A stretch of DNA of 11,190 nt from JBCBTD01 sp039818825 (GCA_039818825.1 JBCBTD010000095.1:1-11190); one strand, 5' to 3'. Shown: positions 1 to 6,432, counted from the first letter of the stretch. The notes: generated by a model from the sequence alone, not told the origin. Program-made: numbers and translations.

Positions 1-843
1 GGAATGCCGGCAGATAGCGTGTGCCTTTGCCTGCTGCGACCACCGGCAGGCCACAGGTCCACGCCTGAAACGGTCTGGACCAACATGGGGTTCGATCCCG
101 ACGCCGCCCAGCGCGCCGGAATGAACCCCAAGATGTTCAACAGCTTCGTCGACGGGACCAAATCGGCCATCGAGATGGCCGCCGTGGCCAACGCCACCGG
201 CCTCGTACCCCAGCGTCGGGGCCTCGGCTTCCCTGCCTGCGGCACTGCCGATCTGGCATATCTACTGCGCCCCGAGGCCGACGGCGGCGTTCTCGAGCAC
301 AGCGGCACCGTGGAGGTCGTCGCGGACCTCGAGCGCGACGGGCGCGCCGTGCGCGGCCACCTCCGCTGGGGCGTCTACGTCACCTTCCAGGCGCCGCACC
401 GCTACGTGGCCGAGTGTTTCAGGGAGTACGGGCTGGTCGATACGGCCGACGGCTACGCCGCGCTCTACCGCCCTTATCACCTGATCGGCCTGGAACTCGG
501 CATGAGCGTTGCCGCCGCGTGCGAGCGGGGTGACGCCATCGGCCGCACACGCGGCTTCGTCGGCGACGCGGTCGCCACGGCCAAGACCGACTTGGCCGCC
601 GGAACCATGCTCGACGGCGAAGGTGGTTCCACCGTGTACGGCAAGCTGATGCCGGCGGCGGCGAGCGTCGCTATGGGCGCGCTGCCGATCGGACTAGCAA
701 GCAACCTGAGGTTGACGACTGCTGTGCGAGCCGATAGCATTTTGACCTGGAGCGATGTTTCAATATCGATGAATGCTGCGCTTGCGAAGGCGCGAACGGA
801 GCTTCAGGAACGCTTCGGAGAGTTTTCGACGTTGGTGGATTAA
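1..843 (+). CDS. SAF-domain homoserine-dehydrogenase-like oxidoreductase, C-terminal part (5'-truncated by the window)
   Basis: The reading frame is open to base 1 and ends at TAA 841-843. About 280 residues are present; relatives as I recall them run to about 430-450, so the N-terminal NAD(P)-binding half is missing. From residue 18 on the match is strong: RSTPETVW, then NPKMFNSFVDGTKSAIEMAA (41-60), LRWGVYVTF, and ALYRPYHLIGLELG. A SAF domain follows at about 184-255 (DAVATAKTDLAAG, STVYGKLMPA, GALPIGLA, LTWSDV). In the family these regions are the catalytic-lid part of a homoserine-dehydrogenase-like protein plus a small SAF domain; the substrate is not established. The ATG at 4 is probably not the real start. 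The first 17 residues do not look like the family, which could mean divergence, a nearby frameshift or an assembly edge. Family call is secure; function is not. Confidence 0.82.
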   Translation, partial: GMPADSVCLCLLRPPAGHRSTPETVWTNMGFDPDAAQRAGMNPKMFNSFVDGTKSAIEMAAVANATGLVPQRRGLGFPACGTADLAYLLRPEADGGVLEHSGTVEVVADLERDGRAVRGHLRWGVYVTFQAPHRYVAECFREYGLVDTADGYAALYRPYHLIGLELGMSVAAACERGDAIGRTRGFVGDAVATAKTDLAAGTMLDGEGGSTVYGKLMPAAASVAMGALPIGLASNLRLTTAVRADSILTWSDVSISMNAALAKARTELQERFGEFSTLVD

Positions 844-906
844 CGCTTTTTTTACTTCTCAACTCCAGCTTAGCGGCTATCGTGGGCGCAGTCAGGGAGA
901 ACGGTT

Positions 907-1065
907 ATGGCAAGCGAGTTGCGGAGGGCGTTCCAGCCCGTTTTGGCGGCACGATCGGGCCAAGAGGCGCACAGATGGCCGCCGTTCGTTGCGTTTTGTT
1001 TCGTAACTGGGGCGTCGGCGCTCTTGTGGATCAGCATCGTTCAATTGATCTTCATGTTCGATTGA
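907..1065 (+). CDS. Small single-span membrane protein, 52 residues, unknown function
   Basis: This short frame runs from ATG 907 to TGA 1065. It has a clear ribosome-binding site (AGGGAGA, about 6-7 bases before the ATG). The protein has a basic N-terminus (MASELRRAFQPVLAARSGQ), then one hydrophobic stretch at about residues 26-51 (PFVAFCFVTGASALLWISIV, then QLIFMF), and ends in Asp. This is the layout of a small inner-membrane protein with one helix. It stands alone between the oxidoreductase gene and a plus-strand terminator at 1180-1208, which suggests its own short transcript or read-through from upstream. I do not recognise a family. The SD site, the hydropathy and the terminator are visible; that the protein is made is inference. 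Confidence 0.55.
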   Translation: MASELRRAFQPVLAARSGQEAHRWPPFVAFCFVTGASALLWISIVQLIFMFD

Positions 1066-1179
1066 TCTGCGAACGACGCTGTTCAGCTCTTGACGAGATA
1101 GCCAACGGATAGTGCTGGTGCGTGGTCGCTCGTGTCGACCGAGATATCAGCAAGCATGGTCGATGCGCCGGCGGAGTCG
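1066..1179. other. Short untranslated stretch after the miniprotein
   Basis: No frame, RNA gene or repeat is convincing here. It is the 3' untranslated leader into the terminator at 1180. Confidence 0.4.
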
Positions 1180-1208
1180 TCGCGGTCACCCTGGCCGCGA
1201 GGTTTTTT
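1180..1208 (+). terminator. Rho-independent terminator after the small membrane protein
   Basis: An 8-bp GC-rich stem (TCGCGGTC at 1180-1187 pairing with GGCCGCGA at 1193-1200, one G-U pair) closes a 5-base loop and is followed after two bases by six T residues (1203-1208). Orientation fits termination of plus-strand transcription from the 907-1065 gene, just before the convergent minus-strand gene ending at 1259. Confidence 0.75.
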
Positions 1209-1221
1209 GCAGTGCACGCGC

Positions 1222-1238
1222 CAACACCTGAAGTGTTG
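1222..1238. repeat. Perfect short inverted repeat between convergent genes
   Basis: CAACAC and GTGTTG form a 6-bp stem around the loop CTGAA. It lies 20 bases past the stop of the minus-strand YdcF-like gene. Neither strand has a T-run directly after it, so it is at most a weak or Rho-assisted 3' end hairpin. The next bases contain a second small palindrome (GGACTGTCC, 1242-1250), which makes the spot look like a degenerate REP-type element; that last point is inference. Confidence 0.35.
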
Positions 1239-1258
1239 TCAGGACTGTCCCCTACGTC

Positions 1259-2041
1259 TCACTCGGCCCAACCACGCAAGCGATACACCTGAAATCCCAG
1301 CCATTCGCGTGCCGCTAGGTCCAGCCGGGCCAACTGCCGAGCCACGTCGAGCCGCTCGCCTGGCCAAGCGGGTCGGTCGATCGTTCGGAAGTCGACGGCG
1401 TACGGCACGACTGACCAACCGGCCGCACGGAACGTGGCCAACGCACGCCGCATGTGGAACGCGGACGTCACTAACAGCCACGTCTCGGTCCGCGCCACTT
1501 CACCAACGACCCCGCGAGTGTTGACCGCGTTGTCACGGGTGTTGAGTGACGCGTCCTCGACGATCAGTGGCTCAGCAACGCCCATCTCCTCCCAAAACCC
1601 GCGGGCATGCCAGGCTTCGCTTTGGCCGCCTCGACCAAGGCCCGAGCCGCCGCCTGTGAATACCCAGGTTGCGTCCGGATAGCGCAGCCCCAGCGCCTGG
1701 CGCAGGAGCAACCGCTCGATGCCCTCGCCGGCCTTCATCGTCCGCAGCGGTTCGCCCGGTCCGGGCATCCAGATGCTGCCCCCGCCCAACACCACGATTC
1801 CGTGCACGCTCGCAGGCGGCGAGACATCCATCCAACCGGCTTCGAGCCGCGCGAGCGCACGGTCGCCCAGCCGTCCGAAGGTGACGACCACCAGGACGAC
1901 GACGAGACCCGCGGTGAGCCAACGCGCCCAGGGGCGAGGCCACGCCAGCACGGCGAGCGCCAGCAGCAGCACGACCAAGCTACTCGGACGTGCCAGCGCG
2001 AAACCCACCTTGCCGAAAATGACGAGGGCTTCAGCGCCCAT
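1259..2041 (-). CDS. YdcF/ElyC-family (DUF218) membrane protein
   Basis: A 260-residue protein. Residues about 18-34 (SSLVVLLLALAVLAW) and 41-57 (WLTAGLVVVLVVVTFGRLG) are two transmembrane helices. The DUF218 core follows: GIVVLGGGS (81-89), YPDATWVFTGGGSG (121-134), EDASLNTRDNAVNTR (162-176) and WLLVTSAFHMRRA (188-200). These are the family's conserved loops, including the 'S.NT.(E/D)NA' and 'VTSAFHMRRA' signatures. In E. coli the two-helix relatives such as ElyC are tied to peptidoglycan and lipid-carrier metabolism; the biochemical reaction is not settled. The start at 2041 gives a normal N-terminus but lacks a good SD site, so coupling to the frame ending at 2063 is possible. It is the last gene of the glmS-led minus-strand cluster, which supports an envelope role. 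Confidence 0.88.
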   Translation of the reverse strand: MGAEALVIFGKVGFALARPSSLVVLLLALAVLAWPRPWARWLTAGLVVVLVVVTFGRLGDRALARLEAGWMDVSPPASVHGIVVLGGGSIWMPGPGEPLRTMKAGEGIERLLLRQALGLRYPDATWVFTGGGSGLGRGGQSEAWHARGFWEEMGVAEPLIVEDASLNTRDNAVNTRGVVGEVARTETWLLVTSAFHMRRALATFRAAGWSVVPYAVDFRTIDRPAWPGERLDVARQLARLDLAAREWLGFQVYRLRGWAE

Positions 2042-2062
2042 GGCGACGGGATACGTCGGCGC

Positions 2063-2215
2063 TCAACGGGCCGGCGGATGCGGCGGTCTGGCAACGTCGC
2101 CCTCTGATCGACGGCCGGATACGCGCCGGCCGGCCGGTGCACCGCCGCAACAGGGCTCGACGTTGATGCCGCAGGAAGCACACTGACCGTGGCCGTGAAC
2201 CCAGACCGTGCCCAC
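2063..2215 (-). CDS. Possible cysteine-rich miniprotein with CxxC...PCC motif, 50 residues
   Basis: In the 242-base gap between the third lipoprotein and the YdcF-like gene there is a frame starting at GTG 2215 with a purine-rich stretch (GGGGGCAGG) just before it and ending at TGA 2063-2065. The first half reads VGTVWVHGHGQCASCGINVE followed by PCCGG. It has two His before CxxC and a PCC pair, so four cysteines and two histidines lie within about 17 residues, a plausible zinc or metal site. The tail is Arg/Pro-rich and looks unconstrained. A longer version could start at GTG 2287, where GTGA overlaps the lipoprotein stop by four bases, but the extra N-terminus looks random. I have an unverified impression that short 'HGQC..CG.N...CC' proteins exist in other bacteria. 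Spacing to the next gene is 21 bases, as expected inside an operon. It could also be chance coding in GC-rich DNA. Confidence 0.42.
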   Translation of the reverse strand: MGTVWVHGHGQCASCGINVEPCCGGAPAGRRVSGRRSEGDVARPPHPPAR

Positions 2216-2283
2216 CCTGCCCCCACACCAAGGACGACGTGGTTCGCCGGACCGATCGACTGGACCGTCGAGCAGCGCCGGCT

Positions 2284-2679
2284 TCACCCGGCCGGCCTTT
2301 GTCCGCCGGTCATGCCGACCACCCGTGCGGACGAACCGTCAAGTGCCAGGGTGAACCGGCGCTCGCCAAAGCCGCGACAGGTGTTGCCGCGATCACCGCC
2401 GCCGCTACCCCACGAGTACCGCACGTCGAGCGTGGCTCGATCTGCCGTCCGCTCTACCACCGACGAGCCCAGGATGCGTATCGACGGCTCGACGCAAGAG
2501 GCGTCTCGCTCCCAGGCACGCGAGGAGTAGTAGTTGGCGATCTGCCGGTCGAGGCCGGGAACGCCCATCGTCTCCGATGGCATCGGGCTGAGGGTGCAGG
2601 CACCGACGCCGAGGACGACGGCCACAGCCATGGCAACGTACCGACCGCGCAACCGCGGCCCGTGTGAGGTCCACCTCAT
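2284..2679 (-). CDS. Small lipoprotein, third copy of a tandem trio
   Basis: A 131-residue precursor with a basic N-terminus (RLRGRY), a hydrophobic stretch (VAMAVAVVLGVGA) and a lipobox ending in Cys28 (GVGAC). The mature part starts CTLSPMPS. It is about 104 residues long, and by hand 59 of the first 101 positions match the first copy without gaps. Conserved blocks: GLDRQIANYY, RAWERDASC, VRYSW, GNTCRGFGERRF and ARVVGMTGGQR. Two cysteines besides the lipid-bearing one are kept in all three copies and probably form a disulfide in the periplasm. The ATG comes one base after the previous gene's stop, indicating tight translational coupling. A later ATG (residue 17) would leave too short a signal peptide. 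No described family is recognised. Confidence 0.83.
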   Translation of the reverse strand: MRWTSHGPRLRGRYVAMAVAVVLGVGACTLSPMPSETMGVPGLDRQIANYYSSRAWERDASCVEPSIRILGSSVVERTADRATLDVRYSWGSGGGDRGNTCRGFGERRFTLALDGSSARVVGMTGGQRPAG

Positions 2680-2680
2680 C

Positions 2681-3061
2681 TCATGCCCGTCCCGGCCGCT
2701 GCTCGCCGGTCATCGACACGACCCGCGCTTGGTCGACACCTGTCCTCTCGACGACGAAGTGCCGCTCGCCATTCCCTTGGCAGGCATTGAAACGCCTGTC
2801 CGGCGGCGGGTCTTCGCGCCAGAAGTACCGCACCGATAGTGTCACGAGGTCGTCCGACTCCGCAACGATCGACGCGCCCGTAATCGCCATCGACGGGTGC
2901 AGACAAGTGAAGCTCCGCTCCGTCGCGCGGGCATTGTAGTAGGCCGCTATCTGCCGGTTCAGACCGTCGGCCTGGACGAGCTGGTCCGGTCGCGGGCTCA
3001 GCGCGCAGCCCGCCAGCAGCGCGGAAATGAACAAGACCCCGGTTGCGGCTGCCCTTGCCAC
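2681..3061 (-). CDS. Small lipoprotein, second copy of a tandem trio
   Basis: A 126-residue precursor starting at GTG 3061, five bases after the stop of the first copy. The signal peptide MARAAATGVLFISALLAGC has a textbook lipobox (LAGC, Cys19). The mature part keeps the family pattern: LSPRP, GLNRQIAAYYNARATERSFTC, HPSMAITGA, VTLSVRYFW, CQGNGERHFVV and ARVVSMTGEQR. It has a few extra residues before the second conserved Cys (REDPPPDRRFNAC) and is the most divergent of the three. It has the same three cysteines as its neighbours. Role unknown; location should be the periplasmic side of the outer or inner membrane. Residue +2 after the lipid Cys is Ala, so by the E. coli Asp+2 rule it is not predicted to be retained in the inner membrane. 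Confidence 0.83.
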   Translation of the reverse strand: MARAAATGVLFISALLAGCALSPRPDQLVQADGLNRQIAAYYNARATERSFTCLHPSMAITGASIVAESDDLVTLSVRYFWREDPPPDRRFNACQGNGERHFVVERTGVDQARVVSMTGEQRPGRA

Positions 3062-3065
3062 GGCG

Positions 3066-3425
3066 TTACCGCTGTTCGCCGGTCATTGCCACCACCCGGG
3101 CATCACCGCCCTCGAGATCGACGACGAACCGCCGCTCGCCCGATCCACGACAGGTATTGCCCGGCTCGACATTGCCCTGGCTCCAGAAATAGCGGACGGA
3201 GAACGTTACCTCGTCGCCGTTGCGACTGATCTCGTCGGCGCCGATCACCCGCATCGACGGACGGGTGCAGCTTGCTGACCGCTCCCAGGCTCGGCCCGAA
3301 TAGTAACGCTCGATATCGCGATCGAGGCCAGCGACGCCGGTTATACTGCTAGGGGTCGGCGACAGTGTGCAACCGGCGACGATCACACCAACCGTCACCG
3401 CCAAAGCCCGATATCGAAACGCCAT
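3066..3425 (-). CDS. Small lipoprotein, first copy of a tandem trio
   Basis: A 119-residue precursor from ATG 3425 with a G-rich stretch (ACGGGGGCCGA) just upstream. Signal peptide MAFRYRALAVTVGVIVAGC, lipobox VAGC with Cys19. The mature 101 residues define the shared layout of the trio: short linker TLSPTPS; helix-like GLDRDIERYYSGRAWER; SASC; PSMRVIGA; strand-like VTFSVRYFW; NTCRGSGERRFVV; and ARVVAMTGEQR at the very end. The alternation suggests a small alpha-helix plus beta-sheet fold closed by one disulfide. It follows glmS by 67 bases on the same strand and starts the lipoprotein series. I do not recognise the family. Tandem duplication is visible; function is not. Confidence 0.83.
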   Translation of the reverse strand: MAFRYRALAVTVGVIVAGCTLSPTPSSITGVAGLDRDIERYYSGRAWERSASCTRPSMRVIGADEISRNGDEVTFSVRYFWSQGNVEPGNTCRGSGERRFVVDLEGGDARVVAMTGEQR

Positions 3426-3448
3426 TCGGCCCCCGTCTCAGCCACTGC

Positions 3449-3469
3449 CATCCCATCAGACGTGGGATG
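3449..3469. repeat. Perfect 7-bp hairpin between glmS and the first lipoprotein
   Basis: CATCCCA at 3449-3455 and TGGGATG at 3463-3469 pair perfectly around a 7-base loop. No T-run follows on either strand, so it is not a standard terminator. In an mRNA from glmS into the lipoproteins it could act as an RNA-processing or partial-termination site that sets different levels of GlmS and lipoproteins. That role is inference. Confidence 0.4.
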
Positions 3470-3492
3470 CGTGGACCGACCCGCCAAGGTGC

Positions 3493-5313
3493 TCACTCCA
3501 CGGTGACCGCCTTGGCCAGATTTCGTGGCTGGTCGACGTCAGTGCCGCGGCGAACTGCCACATGATAGGCAAGAAGTTGCAACGGCACGGCGTAAAGGAT
3601 GGGCGCGACGAACGGATCGACGTCGGGCAGGACGATCGACCGCCAAACACTTTTGCTCAACTCACGCGCGCGTCGCGGGCCGGTGACCAACAGCACCCGC
3701 CCCCCGCGAGCGACCACCTCCTGGAGATTGCTCGCGGTCTTCTCGAAGACCGCGTCGTCCGGCGCCACCACCACCACCGGGCGGTGCTCGTCGACCAAAG
3801 CGATCGGGCCGTGCTTCAGCTCACCGGCGGCGTAGCCTTCGGCGTGGATGTAAGTGATCTCCTTGAGCTTGAGCGCACCCTCGAGGGCAATCGGAAAGCC
3901 CGTCCCGCGCCCGATGAACAGTACCGAACGAACGTCGTCGAACGTCTCCGCCGCTTCGCGGATGGCATCTTCGGCCTCCAGCGCGTCGCGAACCCGAGCT
4001 GGCACTTCGTGGAGTGCTTGGACGTGCCGCGCCAACGTCGCTTCGTCGAGGACCCCACGCGCACGACCGGCGACCAGCGCGAGACAGGCCAGGGTCGCAA
4101 GCTGCGTGGTGAACGCCTTGGTCGAAGCGACACCGATTTCGGGTCCGGCGAGCGTGCGCAGCACACCATCGGCCTCGCGGGCAATGGTGCTCTCCGGCAC
4201 GTTGACCACGGCCAGCGACACCAGGCCTGCGCGCTTGACCATGCGCAAGGCTGCAAGCGTGTCCAAGGTCTCGCCCGACTGTGAAACGACGAGGGCCGCG
4301 CTGTCCGGCCCGAAGGGCGGCTCGCGGTAGCGGAACTCGGAGGCGATGTCCCACTCGACGGGCAACCGCGCGAGGCTCTCGAACCAGTACTTGGCCACCA
4401 GGCAAGCCAGCGACGCGGTCCCGCAAGCCACGGCGTAGAGTCGGGTCAACGATGCCAGGTCGAACGGCAGTTCGGGCCGAACCAGACCGTCAGCACCGAC
4501 CCCGAACGCCGTCAACGTATCTCCGAGCACCGCCGGCTGCTCGTGGATCTCCTTCTCCATGAAATGGCGGTGGTTGCCCTTGCCGATCAGGGCGCCGCTG
4601 AGGGCGGTGCGCGTGATCGGTCGATCGACAGGCGCACCGGCCGCGTCGAACACCTCGGCACCATCACCCCGAACGACCGCCCAATCGCCCTCCTCGAGAT
4701 ACTGAATTCGATCGGTCAAGGGTGCCAGCGCCATCGCATCGGAGCCGATGAACATCTCGCCGTCGCCATGGCCGATCGCCAGCGGGCTGCCCTTCCTTGC
4801 AACGACGAGCGTATCGGGCTGATCTTCGGCCAACAGCGCAAGGGCGTAGGCACCTTCGAGCGCTCGTATCGCCTCGCCGGCGGCTTCGACGAAGCTCGAG
4901 CCACGGCGGCGATGGCTGGCGACGAGATGAGGAACGACCTCGGTGTCCGTCTCGGTCTCGAACCGATGGCCGGCAACCTCCAATTCGCCTCGGATGGTCT
5001 GGAAATTCTCGATGATGCCGTTGTGCACAACAGCGATGCCCATCGCGACGAGCGGGTGGGCGTTGGTCTCTGTCGGCGGGCCGTGGGTCGCCCATCGAGT
5101 GTGACCGATGCCTACGGTCCCCGCCAACGGTCGCGCGCCGAGCAGTTCGGCCAGGTTGGAGAGCTTGCCCTCGGCGCGGCAGCGGTCCAGCCGCCCGTGG
5201 TTGATGGTAGCGATCCCGGCACTGTCGTAGCCGCGATATTCGAGGCGGCGCAGCCCATCCAACAGCAGGGGCGCTGCCGGCTGCCGGCCCACGAGCCCGA
5301 CGATCCCGCACAT
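3493..5313 (-). CDS. glmS: Glutamine-fructose-6-phosphate aminotransferase (isomerizing)
   Basis: A cytoplasmic enzyme that turns fructose-6-phosphate plus glutamine into glucosamine-6-phosphate, the entry step to UDP-GlcNAc for peptidoglycan and lipopolysaccharide. The start is fixed by MCGIVG, because Cys2 becomes the N-terminal nucleophile after Met removal, and by GGAGGT seven bases upstream; an ATG six codons earlier would bury the Cys. The protein has 606 residues, close to the 609 of E. coli. The glutaminase domain shows RLEYRGYDSAG (23-33), GHTRWATHG (70-78) and Asn98-Gly99 of the oxyanion hole. Two SIS domains follow, with SQSGETLDT, STKAFTTQLA, and KLKEITYIHAEGYAAGELKH carrying the isomerase residues. 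The C-terminus QPRNLAKAVTVE is canonical. First gene of the minus-strand cluster. No glmS ribozyme is apparent upstream, and none would be expected in this kind of bacterium. Confidence 0.98.
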   Translation of the reverse strand: MCGIVGLVGRQPAAPLLLDGLRRLEYRGYDSAGIATINHGRLDRCRAEGKLSNLAELLGARPLAGTVGIGHTRWATHGPPTETNAHPLVAMGIAVVHNGIIENFQTIRGELEVAGHRFETETDTEVVPHLVASHRRRGSSFVEAAGEAIRALEGAYALALLAEDQPDTLVVARKGSPLAIGHGDGEMFIGSDAMALAPLTDRIQYLEEGDWAVVRGDGAEVFDAAGAPVDRPITRTALSGALIGKGNHRHFMEKEIHEQPAVLGDTLTAFGVGADGLVRPELPFDLASLTRLYAVACGTASLACLVAKYWFESLARLPVEWDIASEFRYREPPFGPDSAALVVSQSGETLDTLAALRMVKRAGLVSLAVVNVPESTIAREADGVLRTLAGPEIGVASTKAFTTQLATLACLALVAGRARGVLDEATLARHVQALHEVPARVRDALEAEDAIREAAETFDDVRSVLFIGRGTGFPIALEGALKLKEITYIHAEGYAAGELKHGPIALVDEHRPVVVVAPDDAVFEKTASNLQEVVARGGRVLLVTGPRRARELSKSVWRSIVLPDVDPFVAPILYAVPLQLLAYHVAVRRGTDVDQPRNLAKAVTVE

Positions 5314-5349
5314 CAGACGACCTCCATCCACCTCCGGTTCAACCGATGA

Positions 5350-5378
5350 GCTAGCCGAGCCGGCCCGGCTTGGCTAGC
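5350..5378. promoter_or_regulatory. Long imperfect palindrome in the divergent glmS / glycohydrolase intergenic region
   Basis: GCTAGCC (5350-5356) mirrors GGCTAGC (5372-5378), and inside it AGCC mirrors GGCT, separated by one G/T mismatch and a 5-base GC centre. The arms span 29 bases. The palindrome lies 37 bases before the glmS start and 71 bases before the start of the divergent plus-strand gene. The position suits an operator for a dimeric regulator controlling one or both genes, or a hairpin in the glmS leader RNA. No T-run follows, so a terminator is less likely. Confidence 0.5.
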
Positions 5379-5448
5379 ACCCGACGGCTTGCCACCAGGG
5401 CGGCCGACGACTAAGCCCCGGCGCAGCCAACGGGGAGGACCGCAGCGC

Positions 5449-6432
5449 ATGACGACACCCGTAGCCCGCCTCACCGGCGCCGTCTGGGGCATGTTCGTCG
5501 GCGACGCCTATTGTCTGGGCAGCCACTGGATCTACGACGAAACTGCGTTTCGGACGCGTTTCCCGGATGGGCCCGCCGGTTTCGACGTGCCGGCGGCAGA
5601 CCACTACCATGCGGGCAAGCCGCCGGGTGGCCTTACCCACTACGGCGACGGCGCGCTGCTGCTCCTGGAAAGCCTCGCGGCGGCCGGCCGGTTCGAACCC
5701 ATGGACTATGGCGAGCGAATCAACGCCGTCTACGGCGTGCCCGCACCGGCCAGCTACGTCGACAAACCCACCCGGCACCTGGTGGAGCGCCGGCGGGCCG
5801 GCAACGCGGAGGCCGCCTATGCCGAGGGGGCTGCGGCCGACGACGCCCAGAACGTGACGACGTCCAGGCTCGCACCACTGGTCGTGCGCTACGCCGGCGC
5901 GCCCGAGCTGATGCTGCATGTGGATCGAGCGACGAGGGTTCTCCAGGAGAACGACCGAGCCGTAGCTTATGCGTGCGCCCACGCGCGGCTGTTGACCGAA
6001 TTGCTGGCCGGTGCGGCGCTCCCCCAAGCGCTCGACCGCGTGGCCGCGAGCGCCGACCCACGCACGCCGCTCGGCAAGGAGCTGCGGGAGCTGATCGCCG
6101 CAGCGCGTGAGGCCGAGAGCGAGGATGTGGACGAGGTCACCGGCCGGTTCGGCAGGTCATGCCCACTGGTCAAGGCGTTCCCTGCATCGCTCCACAACGC
6201 GCTGGCCCATCGCGACGACTTCGCCGCGGCGATCAGGACCTGTGGCGCCGCGCGCGGCGACAACGCCAGCCGGGCGATGTTGATCGGTAGCTGGCTGGGT
6301 GCCATCCACGGCATCGATGCGGTGCCACCGGCTTGGCGCGAACGTCTCGTCGACCGCGATCGCATCGACGCAGCGCTGGCTCGGCTGTTGGCCACCGCGG
6401 CCACGCCGGAGCGGGTCGGAGCACTCCACTGA
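5449..6432 (+). CDS. ADP-ribosylglycohydrolase-fold protein, J1-crystallin-like subtype
   Basis: A 327-residue protein. The start at ATG 5449 is chosen because GGGGAGGA lies about 9 bases upstream and the family block begins straight after it (MTTPVARLTGAVWGMFVGDA). ADP-ribosylglycohydrolases remove ADP-ribose from proteins or small molecules using a Mg pair held by N-terminal Asp residues and a C-terminal GGDTDT-type loop. Here the matching regions are GDAYCLGSHWIYD (18-30), THYGDGALLLLESL (63-76) instead of the usual TDDT, and GDNASRAMLIGSWLGA (270-285) instead of GGDTDT. As I recall, this variant pattern is shared with J1-crystallins and selenoprotein J. Some metal ligands are therefore changed, and catalytic activity is uncertain. 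It is divergent from glmS and overlaps recJ by four bases, so the two are likely co-transcribed. Confidence 0.82.
   Translation: MTTPVARLTGAVWGMFVGDAYCLGSHWIYDETAFRTRFPDGPAGFDVPAADHYHAGKPPGGLTHYGDGALLLLESLAAAGRFEPMDYGERINAVYGVPAPASYVDKPTRHLVERRRAGNAEAAYAEGAAADDAQNVTTSRLAPLVVRYAGAPELMLHVDRATRVLQENDRAVAYACAHARLLTELLAGAALPQALDRVAASADPRTPLGKELRELIAAAREAESEDVDEVTGRFGRSCPLVKAFPASLHNALAHRDDFAAAIRTCGAARGDNASRAMLIGSWLGAIHGIDAVPPAWRERLVDRDRIDAALARLLATAATPERVGALH

Noticed and set aside
843..860. Terminator after the oxidoreductase gene (CGTT...AACG then seven T)
   Set aside because: The stem is only 4 bp around an 8-base loop, too weak to call, although the T-run (846-852) is real.
3367..4284. 305-codon plus-strand frame opposite glmS
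   Set aside because: It lies antisense to the conserved GlmS SIS domains and shows no motif of its own.
5314..5448. glmS ribozyme upstream of glmS
   Set aside because: The leader is only about 135 bases including the divergent gene's leader, and the only structure seen is the simple palindrome. The ribozyme is known mainly from Gram-positive bacteria.
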